From NCBI GenBank assembly GCA_964293305.1, contig CAXYYO010000030.1:1-38882 (forward strand): 38,882 bases of DNA, given 5' to 3'. The notes beneath the pieces were generated by a model. The model was not told the origin of the DNA. It did not search any database and saw nothing but the letters and a program-made list of their open reading frames with translations. Position 1 is the stretch's first letter. Each line of letters begins with the position of its first letter. The stretch comes from CALAGJ01 sp964293305 (GTDB taxonomy: Bacteria > Bacteroidota > Bacteroidia > Chitinophagales > Chitinophagaceae). Of the stretch, positions 8,160 to 17,180 are shown piece by piece. The position numbers and the translations under genes were made by a program.

Positions 8160-9947
8160 TTAAAACAAACTCACAAAACCAAAATGTAGTTTAAGTTGTC
8201 TGGTGTCAAATGGGTTATCATTTTGTTTGCCTGCGGCTAATGAAAAACTAAGAATACCTGTATTGGTTTCCACACTTACGCCGGCACCTATTCCCAAATA
8301 ACTATTGTACTGTTTGCCACGAATGGCCTGATTATAGGTAGTGCCCAAATCTGTAAATGCAAAGAGCCGAGAGTTGCGATCAATCAAAAGTCTATATTCA
8401 ATGGTACCTACTAAATACCGATTGGCAAATACTGCTTCTTCATCAAAACCTCTAAGTAGCTTAAAGCCCCCTACCAGAAACAATTCATTCTGGAAATAAC
8501 TGGCAGCTTCCAGCCACCCAGCTTGGGCTCCAATTTTTATTGTTGATTGCCTACCCAAAGGAAAAAAATGTGATAAAGCGGCTTGTATTTTTATCGAGTA
8601 TGTATTGCTTTCTAATGAATCATATAATTTGTTGACATCAAATGCAGGGTCTGCAATTTGAGTAATAGCATTATTTCTCCTAAGCAACCTTTTGCCGACA
8701 GCCATATTTACCCAAACATCATTTCCACTTCTGGGGTTAAAACGATAATCTGTATTATAATATTGATACATGGCTCCAAGCCCGGTTGTACTTAGATCCG
8801 ACAGCAATGGCAATACCCCAGACGACTTTATAAATTGAGTATCTACATACAATACATTGGTGCGTTGATTCTGAAAATATACAGTACCGGATTGCTTGCT
8901 ATTTATTTCGTATTGAATACCCAATTGAGAACGAAGATTTAAATAAAGTGAATCTCTTTTATAAAGTTCAAATTGACCCGTTATGCCGGCAGCCATTCCT
9001 AAAAAATAGGGATGTATATATTGCATATTGAGCCTGGGAGATGAGGGTTGTAATTGCTGCCAAACCACACCAATTGTTTCTCCCAATGCCAGTGCATTTT
9101 GTAGTGCAATATTGGCTTCTCCAGTAAATAATAATTTACCATTGAGTTGATCATTATTTGGCAATAGCCCAACTAAAATATTTACTTGATTACTCCTTGT
9201 GCTGTTTAAATAAAGACGCAGCACAGCACCAGTGTTCAATAAATCAATTTGCCAAGGCGCAGATTGTTGTAAATAGGGTAATAATAACAACCTGCTATTG
9301 ATGGCATTGATTTTTTCTTCATTGTAAGTGCTGTGTGGTGCAATACCAAGGTGCCTGTATAAAAAGGTAGCATTAAGTTTTATATCGCCGGTTACAATAA
9401 TGCTATCAATTGTATATGCTTCACCGGAATTTATATTCAGCTTTGCTGAAATGGAAGAACCATTAAATGAAAAACTATCTAAACGCACAGCTGCAAAAGG
9501 ATGGCCATTTGCTGCTTGCTTATTCAAAATATTTTCATACAATTTTTCAATAGAAGTTGGTGTAAATATTTTACCTGAAAAACTATGGCTGTCATATCCA
9601 ATGCTCCTTAGTATGGCCTCATCAGCATCTGCTATTATTATAGAATTCCATTTGTATGAGTATCCAATATATAGTTGTACAAAGAGTTGATCTTCGATTT
9701 CAGCTATGCTGTCAATGGATGCAGCCATATATCCTTTTAATTGCAGTTTAGCTGGTAACTGAGCGAGGTATGCCTTTGCAGAAAGACTATTTGGAAAATT
9801 TGTTTCTAATGTAATATCACTCGGTATTTCATCCGCAGATACTGATTGATACTTGATACTAATGGGTTGAGCAGAAACTTGGTGTGATACGCTAATTACA
9901 ATAAAAAAAAGAAATAGAAAGGAGCGGATTAACTTTGCCCACAGCAT
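8160..9947 (-). CDS. BamA/TamA-like outer-membrane beta-barrel protein with POTRA
   Basis: A 595-residue protein from the ATG at 9947. A longer reading from 9986 would overlap hemW and add residues before the signal peptide. The signal segment MLWAKLIRSFLFLFFIVISV ends in VSAQ. Residues about 100-260 contain POTRA-like beta-alpha-alpha-beta units (GEAYTIDSIIVTGDIKL, then FLYRHLGIAPHSTYNEEKI). From about 260 on there are amphipathic strands ending in a terminal Phe (FGFVSLF), typical of Omp85 barrels. The region GGFKLLRGFDEEAVFANRYL carries the RGF motif common to Omp85 barrels. At about 595 residues it is shorter than BamA, which has five POTRA domains. It probably helps insert or export proteins or lipids at the outer membrane; the client is unknown. 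It is transcribed away from hemW. Confidence 0.85.
   Translation of the reverse strand: MLWAKLIRSFLFLFFIVISVSHQVSAQPISIKYQSVSADEIPSDITLETNFPNSLSAKAYLAQLPAKLQLKGYMAASIDSIAEIEDQLFVQLYIGYSYKWNSIIIADADEAILRSIGYDSHSFSGKIFTPTSIEKLYENILNKQAANGHPFAAVRLDSFSFNGSSISAKLNINSGEAYTIDSIIVTGDIKLNATFLYRHLGIAPHSTYNEEKINAINSRLLLLPYLQQSAPWQIDLLNTGAVLRLYLNSTRSNQVNILVGLLPNNDQLNGKLLFTGEANIALQNALALGETIGVVWQQLQPSSPRLNMQYIHPYFLGMAAGITGQFELYKRDSLYLNLRSQLGIQYEINSKQSGTVYFQNQRTNVLYVDTQFIKSSGVLPLLSDLSTTGLGAMYQYYNTDYRFNPRSGNDVWVNMAVGKRLLRRNNAITQIADPAFDVNKLYDSLESNTYSIKIQAALSHFFPLGRQSTIKIGAQAGWLEAASYFQNELFLVGGFKLLRGFDEEAVFANRYLVGTIEYRLLIDRNSRLFAFTDLGTTYNQAIRGKQYNSYLGIGAGVSVETNTGILSFSLAAGKQNDNPFDTRQLKLHFGFVSLF
9930..9937 (+). 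promoter_or_regulatory. Candidate hemW -7 box (TAacTTTG)
   Basis: TAACTTTG, followed by C, matches TAnnTTTG and lies 38 bases before the hemW ATG. It falls inside the signal-peptide codons of the divergent barrel gene. No good -33 element was seen. Confidence 0.4.
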
Positions 9948-9975
9948 TTCACAATAACATCTATATTTTTCAGCA

Positions 9976-11112
9976 ATGGCCGGCATATATCTGCATATTC
10001 CTTTTTGTAAACAAGCATGTCATTATTGTAATTTTCACTTTAGCACCACTCTGCATTTGCAACAGGACATGATAAACGCCATGCAGCAGGAGTTATTGCT
10101 ACGCAAAGATTATATAACGGAAGGTATTGATACAATTTATTTTGGAGGAGGTACACCAAGTATATTATCCCATGATGGCTTGCAAAAACTGATGGATACT
10201 ATCTATAAAAATTATATTATTAAAGATAATGTAGAAATCACGCTTGAAGCCAACCCTGATGATATAAATACTGTATCCTTACAAACCTGGAAGTCGGTTG
10301 GAATAAACCGTTTAAGCATTGGTATACAAAGTTTTGATGATACCGAATTACAATGGATGAACCGGGCACACAATGCATCAGAAGCATTGAAGAGTATAAC
10401 TTTTGCACAGCAAGCGGGTATTGAGAACATTAGTATTGATTTAATTTATGGCTCTCCTTTACTTACTGATGTACAATGGATAAAGCATTTACAAACAGCT
10501 ATTGATTTACAAGTGCCACATCTTTCCTGCTATGCACTTACTGTGGAAAATCGTACAGCCCTGCATCATAGCATTACTCAACATAAAACCCCAGATACTG
10601 ACCCTGAAAAACAAAGCAGGCATTTTGAAATGATGCAGAAAGCTTTGGATACGGCCGGTTATGTTCATTATGAAATTTCAAATTTTTGCAAACCTGGCTG
10701 CATGAGCAAACATAACAGCAGCTATTGGAAGGGTATTGCATATACAGGTATTGGCCCCTCTGCACATTCTTACAATGGCATAAGCAGACAATGGAATATT
10801 GCCCACAATAAAAACTATATAGATGGAATACTTGAGGGCAATCAACAGATAGAACTTGAGCAGCTTTCTGTAGTACAGCAAATGAATGAATACATCATGA
10901 TTCGGTTAAGACTTTTGGAGGGAATTGATCTAATGGATTTTGAATATAAATTTGGATATGCTGCAAAAGAATTACTTGTAAAAACAGCTTTAAACTTACA
11001 TAGAAATGATCATTTGATTATTTCAGAAAATCATATTTTTTTGAGCCCTACGGGCAAATTTTTTGCAGATGGTATTGCCGCAGATTTATTTTTTGAAGCG
11101 GGCTGTTTTTAA
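9976..11112 (+). CDS. hemW: HemW, radical SAM heme chaperone (coproporphyrinogen oxidase-like)
   Basis: A 378-residue protein starting with MAGIYLHIPFC. Cys11, Cys15 and Cys18 form the radical-SAM CxxxCxYC cluster motif, followed by NFHF. The lack of a fourth Cys two residues on separates HemW from true HemN. FGGGTPS follows at the SAM-binding region, then EANPDD and NRLSIGIQSF, all conserved in the family, and the HemW C-terminal domain ends in GKFFADGIAADLFFE. HemW binds heme and passes it to target proteins, and is often misannotated as coproporphyrinogen III oxidase. The start is fixed by the conserved N-terminus. The gene diverges from the Omp85-like gene with only 28 bases between the chosen starts. 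Confidence 0.93.
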   Translation: MAGIYLHIPFCKQACHYCNFHFSTTLHLQQDMINAMQQELLLRKDYITEGIDTIYFGGGTPSILSHDGLQKLMDTIYKNYIIKDNVEITLEANPDDINTVSLQTWKSVGINRLSIGIQSFDDTELQWMNRAHNASEALKSITFAQQAGIENISIDLIYGSPLLTDVQWIKHLQTAIDLQVPHLSCYALTVENRTALHHSITQHKTPDTDPEKQSRHFEMMQKALDTAGYVHYEISNFCKPGCMSKHNSSYWKGIAYTGIGPSAHSYNGISRQWNIAHNKNYIDGILEGNQQIELEQLSVVQQMNEYIMIRLRLLEGIDLMDFEYKFGYAAKELLVKTALNLHRNDHLIISENHIFLSPTGKFFADGIAADLFFEAGCF

Positions 11113-11204
11113 TGTAATGTTCAATGCTCCGATACTACTAAAATCAACATTAATTTCATTTAAGGTTGTGTATATACTTATGATATTATAATTTCCTTAA
11201 CACA

Positions 11205-11417
11205 TTATTCATGGCAGCATTCATTTGCCAATAACTCTATTGCCTCCTGTTCATCTTCCAAGGGTATGAATAATTCAATCATGGCAAAACATGGATAACT
11301 GCTATCAGTTTTATTAAGCTGAAACACCTTGATACCATGGCATTCCAGCAGGCTGCTGATGGTAGTGGCTTGTATATAATCTGGTGTAGCGTAAATTTTA
11401 ATGGTATTAGTTATCAT
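11205..11417 (-). CDS. DUF2007 small protein
   Basis: A 70-residue protein that begins with a beta strand (IKIYATPDYIQA), then a helix (TTISSLLECHGIKVFQL) and ends in ELFIPLEDEQEAIELLANE. This is the DUF2007 pattern (putative signal-transducing, PII-like ferredoxin-fold family). Function unknown. It lies 16 bases behind the CPBP protease gene on the same strand, so the two are probably one transcript. Confidence 0.85.
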   Translation of the reverse strand: MITNTIKIYATPDYIQATTISSLLECHGIKVFQLNKTDSSYPCFAMIELFIPLEDEQEAIELLANECCHE

Positions 11418-11433
11418 TCGTGGTGGTATGTTA

Positions 11434-12351
11434 TTAGGATATTTTTTTGGTTCTGTACATGCTTAAAACAAATTCTGATTCCCGTTTGAAAATGCGTAGC
11501 AAGAAAAAAAATAAAATAGCGCCAGCTGCACCATAAATTAAGGGCAAGTCTTCTTCCAGTGCAGCAGCGGGTGTGTCGCCGTGCAGGCTTATGGCATACA
11601 TTTGTGTAAGCGCAAATGCATTATTTAGAAAATGTATGATAATGGTAAGCCAAATATTATCACCCTTATAAAAAACATAACCCAAGAGAATACCAAGAAA
11701 TAGCCGTGGCAAAAACCCATAAAAAGAAAGGTGCATCATGCTAAATAATACAGCGGTGATGATAATACCCGTCCATGCATTTCTACTGATACTTATAAAA
11801 ACTTTTTGAATACATGCCCTAAAAATCATTTCCTCTGCTATGGCAGGCAATAATCCCAATATGAAGAGTCCGGCAATATAGTCCTGCACATTTTTCATGG
11901 AGGTGATGATAAGAACTTGGTTATTGTATTCATCTTCCAATTCCTGAAAATATTTTGCCCAGTTATCCGGTATCGGAATCATTTCATTAATAGCTCCTAA
12001 ACTTCCTCCTACCATTAAAGCTGTCAATACAATGGATACTAGTAAAAACGCCTGCTTACCACTTATGGCTTTTGTAAAACGAAGAAACCCTGGCGCATCA
12101 GATTGATTGATACGTGCAAAAAAAGCAGCAGGCAAAATCATTACAAATATTACATTAATTACTTGTAAAACCCTATATACTAGAGGGTCTTTACTAGAGG
12201 CAATAACTGCTGCAAAATCATTGGGCGTAGCCCCTAAATAAAGATTCGCAAATAACATAGTGCAGGCACTGCCTGCAATGATACCTAACCCAATAAATAG
12301 GAGTAGCAATGCAAGCTGCATAGAGGGTGAATATTTTTCGGTAGATGTCAT
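11434..12351 (-). CDS. CPBP family intramembrane metalloprotease (CAAX protease/Abi)
   Basis: A 305-residue membrane protein from the ATG at 12351; a longer reading to 12393 would cover the promoter. About eight hydrophobic segments are visible. The CPBP motifs are complete: EEMIFR (Glu173, Glu174, Arg178), FSMMH with His207, and IIIHFLNN with His240 and Asn244. These would bind zinc and form the catalytic site within the membrane. Bacterial members process or degrade membrane peptides and some act in bacteriocin immunity; the substrate here is unknown. Together with the DUF2007 gene it forms a likely two-gene operon, with a promoter facing that of dusB. Confidence 0.9.
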   Translation of the reverse strand: MTSTEKYSPSMQLALLLLFIGLGIIAGSACTMLFANLYLGATPNDFAAVIASSKDPLVYRVLQVINVIFVMILPAAFFARINQSDAPGFLRFTKAISGKQAFLLVSIVLTALMVGGSLGAINEMIPIPDNWAKYFQELEDEYNNQVLIITSMKNVQDYIAGLFILGLLPAIAEEMIFRACIQKVFISISRNAWTGIIITAVLFSMMHLSFYGFLPRLFLGILLGYVFYKGDNIWLTIIIHFLNNAFALTQMYAISLHGDTPAAALEEDLPLIYGAAGAILFFFLLRIFKRESEFVLSMYRTKKIS

Positions 12352-12366
12352 TATAGGAGGAGTTAC

Positions 12367-12384
12367 TATTTTTGCACAAAAGTA
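12367..12384. promoter_or_regulatory. Overlapping facing -7 boxes for dusB (+) and the CPBP operon (-)
   Basis: On the + strand TATTTTTG (12367-12374) matches TAnnTTTG. Two bases further, on the - strand, TACTTTTG (12384-12377) matches it too. Together they make a near-perfect inverted repeat. The + box precedes the dusB ATG (12433) and the - box precedes the CPBP ATG (12351). Predicted start sites, about 7 bases past each box, would cross, so the two RNA polymerases should exclude each other. The -33 elements are weak on both sides. Confidence 0.5.
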
Positions 12385-12432
12385 GGTGGCCATTTGTTTC
12401 TAGGGCTACCCTCAAAGAAGTATATTTTAAAG

Positions 12433-13467
12433 ATGGTTCAAATAGGCAAAGTTTCATTACCGGCATTTCCACTTTTACTTGCACCCATGGAGGATGTGAG
12501 TGATCCGCCTTTTAGAGCAGTGTGTAAACAAAACGGTGCAGATATGATGTACACCGAATTTATCAGTAGTGAAGGTTTGATAAGAGACGCTATTAAAAGC
12601 CGTCAAAAATTAGACATATACGAGGAAGAAAGACCTGTGGGTATCCAGATTTTTGGAGGAGATGAAGAAGCTATGGCACTAAGTGCCCGCATTGTAGAAG
12701 CTGTAAATCCTGATTTACTGGACATTAATTTTGGATGCCCTGTAAAGAAGGTAGTATCTAAAGGAGCAGGTGCTGGGGTATTGAAAGATATTGATGCAAT
12801 GGTGCGGCTTACTAAGGCATGTGTTAATAGTACTCAACTACCAGTTACAGTTAAAACGAGATTGGGATGGGATGATGATTCCAAAAATATAGAAGAAGTA
12901 GCTGAGCGATTACAAGATATAGGCATTAAAGCACTGTCTATACATGGGCGCACCAGAAGCCAGTTATATAAAGGAGAAGCAGACTGGACTTTGATTGGAA
13001 AAATAAAAAATAATCCAAGAATACATATACCCATTTTTGGAAATGGAGATATTGATAATCCCGAAAAAGCACTGTTATATAAAAACAGATATGGTGTAGA
13101 TGGCATCATGATAGGCCGGGCTGCAATTGGTTATCCGTGGATTTTTAGAGAGATAAAACATTTTATGAATACCGGAAATCATTTGGCAGCTCCGAGTATC
13201 ATTGAAAGAGTAGCTGCCATACGCATACACTTACAAAAAAGTATGGAATGGAAAGGTGCTAAACTGGGAATATTAGAAATGCGCCGCCATTATACCAACT
13301 ATTTAAAAGGGCTACCAGGTATTAAGGAATATAGAAATAGGTTGGTTACCATTTCCGAGTATGAAATCATAAACGAGCTACTTGTAGAAATTGAAAAAAA
13401 ATATATGGATTTTGAATTTGCTCCACGTATTGTCAATATGGATGCAATGGCTTACAGCTGTGGTTGA
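12433..13467 (+). CDS. dusB: tRNA-dihydrouridine synthase DusB
   Basis: A 344-residue FMN enzyme that reduces uridine to dihydrouridine in tRNA. The start is the ATG at 12433, where the conserved N-terminus begins (MVQIGKVSLPAFPLLLAPM); an upstream in-frame TTG at 12394 would put the promoter region into the protein. Visible are LAPMEDVSDPPFR, the active-site loop INFGCPVKKV with Cys102, GAGAGVL, VKTRLGWDD, IHGRTRSQLYKG and GIMIGRAAIGYPW for phosphate binding of FMN. The C-terminal helical domain (MRRHYTNYLKGLPG) binds tRNA. Length fits the DusB group. It converges with the DUF3298 gene, only 9 bases between the stops. Confidence 0.95.
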   Translation: MVQIGKVSLPAFPLLLAPMEDVSDPPFRAVCKQNGADMMYTEFISSEGLIRDAIKSRQKLDIYEEERPVGIQIFGGDEEAMALSARIVEAVNPDLLDINFGCPVKKVVSKGAGAGVLKDIDAMVRLTKACVNSTQLPVTVKTRLGWDDDSKNIEEVAERLQDIGIKALSIHGRTRSQLYKGEADWTLIGKIKNNPRIHIPIFGNGDIDNPEKALLYKNRYGVDGIMIGRAAIGYPWIFREIKHFMNTGNHLAAPSIIERVAAIRIHLQKSMEWKGAKLGILEMRRHYTNYLKGLPGIKEYRNRLVTISEYEIINELLVEIEKKYMDFEFAPRIVNMDAMAYSCG

Positions 13468-13476
13468 TTATAGCTT

Positions 13477-14280
13477 CTAATCCAGTATTCCTTCTCTCAA
13501 AATACCCGTTAACTGCTGATAAGAAATAGTATATGATAAAGGACCCATAGCATAAGGAGCAATTTCATACTCATTATAAAAAATCAATAATCCATCTTTT
13601 GTAAATGCAAAATTTTGAGGCAGAGGCAAACTATCGCTTTCAATTAAAAACCCTTCTTGTAGCCAAGTACGGCCTGGAGAAATTTGCTTAATTGATTTTA
13701 GAACGGTTTCATTTAAACGAACCATGTCCTGATTTTTTCCGGTGTCGAGAATATTATTCCAGGTTAAGATTTTTCCCGTGTAGTCTAAATTTACAATGTG
13801 TGTAAGATGCAAAGGATGAGCCCCTCCCGCATAAGATTCGGTATGAACTACAGCAGATAACAGCCTTAAGGTTTGATAATTAATACGAACGGTGGTTGTT
13901 TTGTACCAACTGTTCATTGAGGCGGCTTTTTTATCTGCATCAGACATGAGCTTAGATCTTTCATTGGTAGCATAATGAGTAAAGGAATCTACAGCAAGCT
14001 GAGCATTTGCCTGACCTTCAAATGCCAACAACTGAAGATGCATATTCAAACTATCTGCAAGCATGGAGCCTGATAATACGGGGTATTCCAAACTTGCTGA
14101 TGCCAAATTTTTTTCATCTTTTACTGATGAATCTTTTGCTAAGCTCTTTACAGATTGATAGGTGTATTTTAAAGTATCTGTAGGAACTGTGATGGATTGC
14201 TCATTTCCATTTTGCTGCTCATCATTGCAGGATAAAAAGAAAAAACTACTGATGCTAATGAGTATTAAAATGAATCGCAT
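13477..14280 (-). CDS. DUF3298/RsiV-like lipoprotein
   Basis: A 267-residue protein. Residues 1-18 form a lipoprotein signal ending in the lipobox LSC, so it should be anchored to a membrane by Cys18. The C-terminal half has the DUF3298 signature: SYAGGAHPLHLTHIVNLDY and then YNEYEIAPYAMGPLSYTI. This domain is the extracytoplasmic part of the anti-sigma factor RsiV in Firmicutes, but in Bacteroidota it occurs in stand-alone lipoproteins of unknown role. No sigma factor gene is next to it. It lies 54 bases behind the GNAT-like gene on the same strand and also has a good -7 box of its own. Confidence 0.85.
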   Translation of the reverse strand: MRFILILISISSFFFLSCNDEQQNGNEQSITVPTDTLKYTYQSVKSLAKDSSVKDEKNLASASLEYPVLSGSMLADSLNMHLQLLAFEGQANAQLAVDSFTHYATNERSKLMSDADKKAASMNSWYKTTTVRINYQTLRLLSAVVHTESYAGGAHPLHLTHIVNLDYTGKILTWNNILDTGKNQDMVRLNETVLKSIKQISPGRTWLQEGFLIESDSLPLPQNFAFTKDGLLIFYNEYEIAPYAMGPLSYTISYQQLTGILREGILD

Positions 14281-14297
14281 ATCATCAAAAATTTCAT

Positions 14298-14305
14298 CAA
14301 ATATA
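14298..14305 (-). promoter_or_regulatory. -7 box (TAtaTTTG) before the DUF3298 lipoprotein gene
   Basis: On the - strand TATATTTG matches the -7 consensus and lies 18 bases before the ATG at 14280. It sits in the 54-base gap behind the GNAT-like gene, so the lipoprotein can be transcribed separately. No clear -33 element. Confidence 0.4.
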
Positions 14306-14334
14306 AATAGGAAAAGAATTGGATGGATTAATCA

Positions 14335-15513
14335 TTACTTGTTTGGGGAATAATCCAATATAGGATGTCTTTCGAAAGGAATATCAGGGTTAAGCATTTT
14401 TCTAAAAGTTATCAATTTCCGGCTTTCTTTTCCTCCAAGGTTTTTATAAATGGAAATCATTTTTGGATTCCATTCTCCTGCCCAGCCCATTTCGAGTGTT
14501 TCGTAGATATGATTTTTCTGAATGACAAAAGTAGACTCCTGAATCATGAAACTATCTACACCCAAAGCTTGATATTTTGGCACCACCCCAAAAGCAAATC
14601 CTGCAAACTGTTTGCATGCTCCAGTGTATTTAAGCCACATCAAATAAATTTTTTGAAGCCCTCCAAATTTTCCGTTAAAATGTTTAAAGTATTGATTAAG
14701 GTCTGGAAGATTAATCCACATAGCAATTGGCTCCTCTTTGTAATAAGCAAACCAAATTATTCTTTCATCAATAATGGGTTTCACTTTTTGAAATAATTTG
14801 ATGGCTTGCTCCTTAGTAACTTCTTTAGCTTCGCCATGCTGCGCCCAGGCTGCGTTGTAAACAGTGGCAAACTCAGCCGCATGTTTTTCTAAATTATTTT
14901 TATCAATATGACGGGCAGTATAATCAGGTTTATTTTTAAATTTCGTATGCCTTTCTTCAAAGCGAGGAGGTAGCGGTTCTTTTACTATAATACGATAAAA
15001 GAACTGGTTGTAATAATCTTGAAATCCATATGCTTCGAATAATATTTTATAATAGGAAGGATTAAAACTCAAACCATAGACAGGCTCCTTATCAAATCCT
15101 TCAACCAATAAACCCCACCATTTATCTCTATCTAAAAAATTAATTGGACCATCCATTGCCTGCATACCCGCTTCTTTCAACCAGGCAGCAGCTGTGTCAA
15201 AAAGTAAATTAGCAGCCTGCTGATTATTAATACAATCAAAAAAACCAATGCCTCCAACAGGAAATTCAGTTCCGCGGTTTTGATATTTTTCATGAGTAAA
15301 TGCTGCAATTCGCCCAATTACTTTATTGTCATCATATAATACCCATCTTTTTATATTTCCGTATTTAAAGTTCCTATTCTTTGCAGGATCAAAAACATCA
15401 TTCACCTCATGGTCCAAGGGTCTTATAAAGCATGGGTTTGATTGGTTACAATACACATGCACCATTATAAAATCTTTAACTGTTATTTTATTATTTACCT
15501 CAGTTATTAGCAT
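14335..15513 (-). CDS. GNAT-superfamily-like conserved protein (YghO type)
   Basis: A 392-residue soluble protein. It matches the N-acetyltransferase-like family related to YghO: an N-terminal unit (ITEVNNKITVKDFI, then a CFIRPLDHE stretch), a GRIAAF strand, GGIGFFDC, an AAAWLKEAGMQAMDGPINF block and LLVEGFDKEPVYGLSFNP, then a second GNAT-like half. The N-terminal lead before the IRPL stretch belongs to the family, which supports the ATG at 15513 over an internal ATG at 15465. Acyl-CoA-dependent transfer is expected from the fold, but substrate and activity are unknown. A near-consensus -7 box (TActTTcG, 15536-15529) lies just upstream. Confidence 0.75.
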   Translation of the reverse strand: MLITEVNNKITVKDFIMVHVYCNQSNPCFIRPLDHEVNDVFDPAKNRNFKYGNIKRWVLYDDNKVIGRIAAFTHEKYQNRGTEFPVGGIGFFDCINNQQAANLLFDTAAAWLKEAGMQAMDGPINFLDRDKWWGLLVEGFDKEPVYGLSFNPSYYKILFEAYGFQDYYNQFFYRIIVKEPLPPRFEERHTKFKNKPDYTARHIDKNNLEKHAAEFATVYNAAWAQHGEAKEVTKEQAIKLFQKVKPIIDERIIWFAYYKEEPIAMWINLPDLNQYFKHFNGKFGGLQKIYLMWLKYTGACKQFAGFAFGVVPKYQALGVDSFMIQESTFVIQKNHIYETLEMGWAGEWNPKMISIYKNLGGKESRKLITFRKMLNPDIPFERHPILDYSPNK

Positions 15514-16073
15514 ACTTGCAGTTTGCTGCGAAAGTAGGGGCTACATTTAAAATTTATTTTTATATCAAATATTGCTATTTCATGAAGCATTAACTATTTG
15601 TTATTTTTTAATCATGGGCAAGTACTTTAATACAAAGTTCTGTAGCAGTGAAAATTAACGGCACTCATGTTTTCATTTTATTTGAGGTAGAGATTCTACG
15701 CTTATAGTACACCGTGAATGTTTATGGATATAGGTAAAAGATATATTGGATCTGATATATTATGTTATCTAATATCGTCTGCAGAAAGCATTAAAAGCAT
15801 TACACCCTTCTTCCAAAGGAATATAATACCAGTACCTACTTGAATTTATAGAAAGCGGACAGCGCAAGGCAAAAATTTTTCTCATACAGTAACCTGCATA
15901 CCTAGCGTTACAATTAAAATCTGAATACAGTATCAACAATTATAGGCTATATAAATACCACAATTTAGATCATCTGTCCTAAATATTTTCTGTTTTGGCT
16001 TACCCTTCATCTGCCTCAAAAACGCTATCTTGCGGCACTTTAAATTACTATTAAAGAATATTTACCAAGCAAT
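15514..16073. other. 560-bp gene-free stretch before the sulfotransferase operon
   Basis: AT-rich, with stops in all frames and no open frame of useful length. I see no tRNA, repeat or strong hairpin. It must hold the promoter of the six-gene operon, yet no exact TAnnTTTG box occurs close to the ATG at 16074. The unusual length compared with other gaps in the window leaves room for a regulatory region, a small RNA or a decayed gene; none can be shown. Confidence 0.5.
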
Positions 16074-17180
16074 ATGCTAAAAATAGTACAAATGGTGCCC
16101 GCATTGGGCTGGGGAGGTGCACAAGTTTTTTGCATTCAACTTTGCAATGAGTTAGTGCGTACATATAACCATGAGGTTACACTGGTTTCTCTCTATAACC
16201 ACACAAAAGATCATTTACCGCTTGAGATGCTAGACAAGCGTATCAAATTCATTACCCTTGGTAAAAGCCGTGGATTTGATACAAAAATGTTTTTTAAGGT
16301 ACAAGCACTTCTTAAAGAACTACAGCCTGATATAGTTAATACCCATTTGCACAGCAGTTATTATTGCTTTCTATCTTATATGACCCTAAAAAAACCGGAA
16401 AAGAAATTTCATACTTTTCATAGTATGGTCAAAATTGATAGCCCTTGGCATGGAAGAGAAGCATATAAATATTTTTTCAAAAAAGACATTATTCGGCCTA
16501 TTAGTATTTCAGAAGAAGTATATAAAAGCGCTGTAGAGGAATATGGAAATTGTATCAGAATATTGATAAAAAATGGTACATCACCCGTAAAACCTACACC
16601 TCTCTTTGATGAAGTCAAAGAGAAATTGGCAACTTATAAAAAAGATGCCGACACAAAGATTTTACTCAATGTGGCACGTATCTGCAAGGAAAAAAATCAG
16701 GTATTGCTCATGGAAACAATGGCCCGATTAGAAAAAGAAAATGTAAACGCTGTTTGTTTGATACTTGGTGATCATGCCGAAGTGGACAAGCCTCTATATG
16801 AACATCTGTTAGCAATGAAACCGGGGAATGTGCATTTTCTAGGTAAGGTAAAAAATGTAGCCGATTATCTTTTGAATAGTGATGCATTTGTGCTCACTTC
16901 CACTTTTGAAGGTCTTCCAATAAGCCTCTTGGAGGCTATGAGTGCAAAAGTGATTCCAGTATGTACACCGGCAGGTGGTATAGTAAATGTGGTGGATGAA
17001 TCAGTAGGATTTATTAGTCAGGATTTAAGTATTGATGCCTACTATACCGTACTCATGAAATTTATACACCTGTCCAAGGATCAGCTATTACAAATGCAGA
17101 TAACAGGTAACAAACTTTTTGAAGAGGAATACAGCATGGCACTGTGTGCATCTGAATATAACAAATTATATAACGCCTGA
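16074..17180 (+). CDS. GT4 family glycosyltransferase (first copy)
   Basis: A 368-residue GT-B fold enzyme. The N-terminal acceptor domain opens with KIVQMVPALGWGGAQ, whose GGA loop is typical of GT4 enzymes. The C-terminal donor domain has ILLNVARICKEKNQ and the EX7E motif at Glu279-Glu287 (FEGLPISLLEAMS), which contacts the nucleotide sugar. There are no membrane segments, so it acts in the cytoplasm on a lipid- or nucleotide-linked acceptor. About half of its residues match the second GT4 gene at 19859, by eye, including the first lines almost word for word. It opens the six-gene operon; its stop overlaps the next start (TGATG). Sugar and acceptor are unknown. Confidence 0.9.
   Translation: MLKIVQMVPALGWGGAQVFCIQLCNELVRTYNHEVTLVSLYNHTKDHLPLEMLDKRIKFITLGKSRGFDTKMFFKVQALLKELQPDIVNTHLHSSYYCFLSYMTLKKPEKKFHTFHSMVKIDSPWHGREAYKYFFKKDIIRPISISEEVYKSAVEEYGNCIRILIKNGTSPVKPTPLFDEVKEKLATYKKDADTKILLNVARICKEKNQVLLMETMARLEKENVNAVCLILGDHAEVDKPLYEHLLAMKPGNVHFLGKVKNVADYLLNSDAFVLTSTFEGLPISLLEAMSAKVIPVCTPAGGIVNVVDESVGFISQDLSIDAYYTVLMKFIHLSKDQLLQMQITGNKLFEEEYSMALCASEYNKLYNA

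Noticed and set aside
11045..11055. GCCCTACGGGC, the reverse complement of the left-edge palindrome, inside hemW
   Set aside because: It codes for the conserved LSPTGKFFADG end of HemW, so chance is the simpler reading.
14365..14796. 143-residue open frame on the + strand opposite the GNAT-like gene
   Set aside because: Antisense to a conserved gene with clear family motifs; composition is that of a shadow frame.
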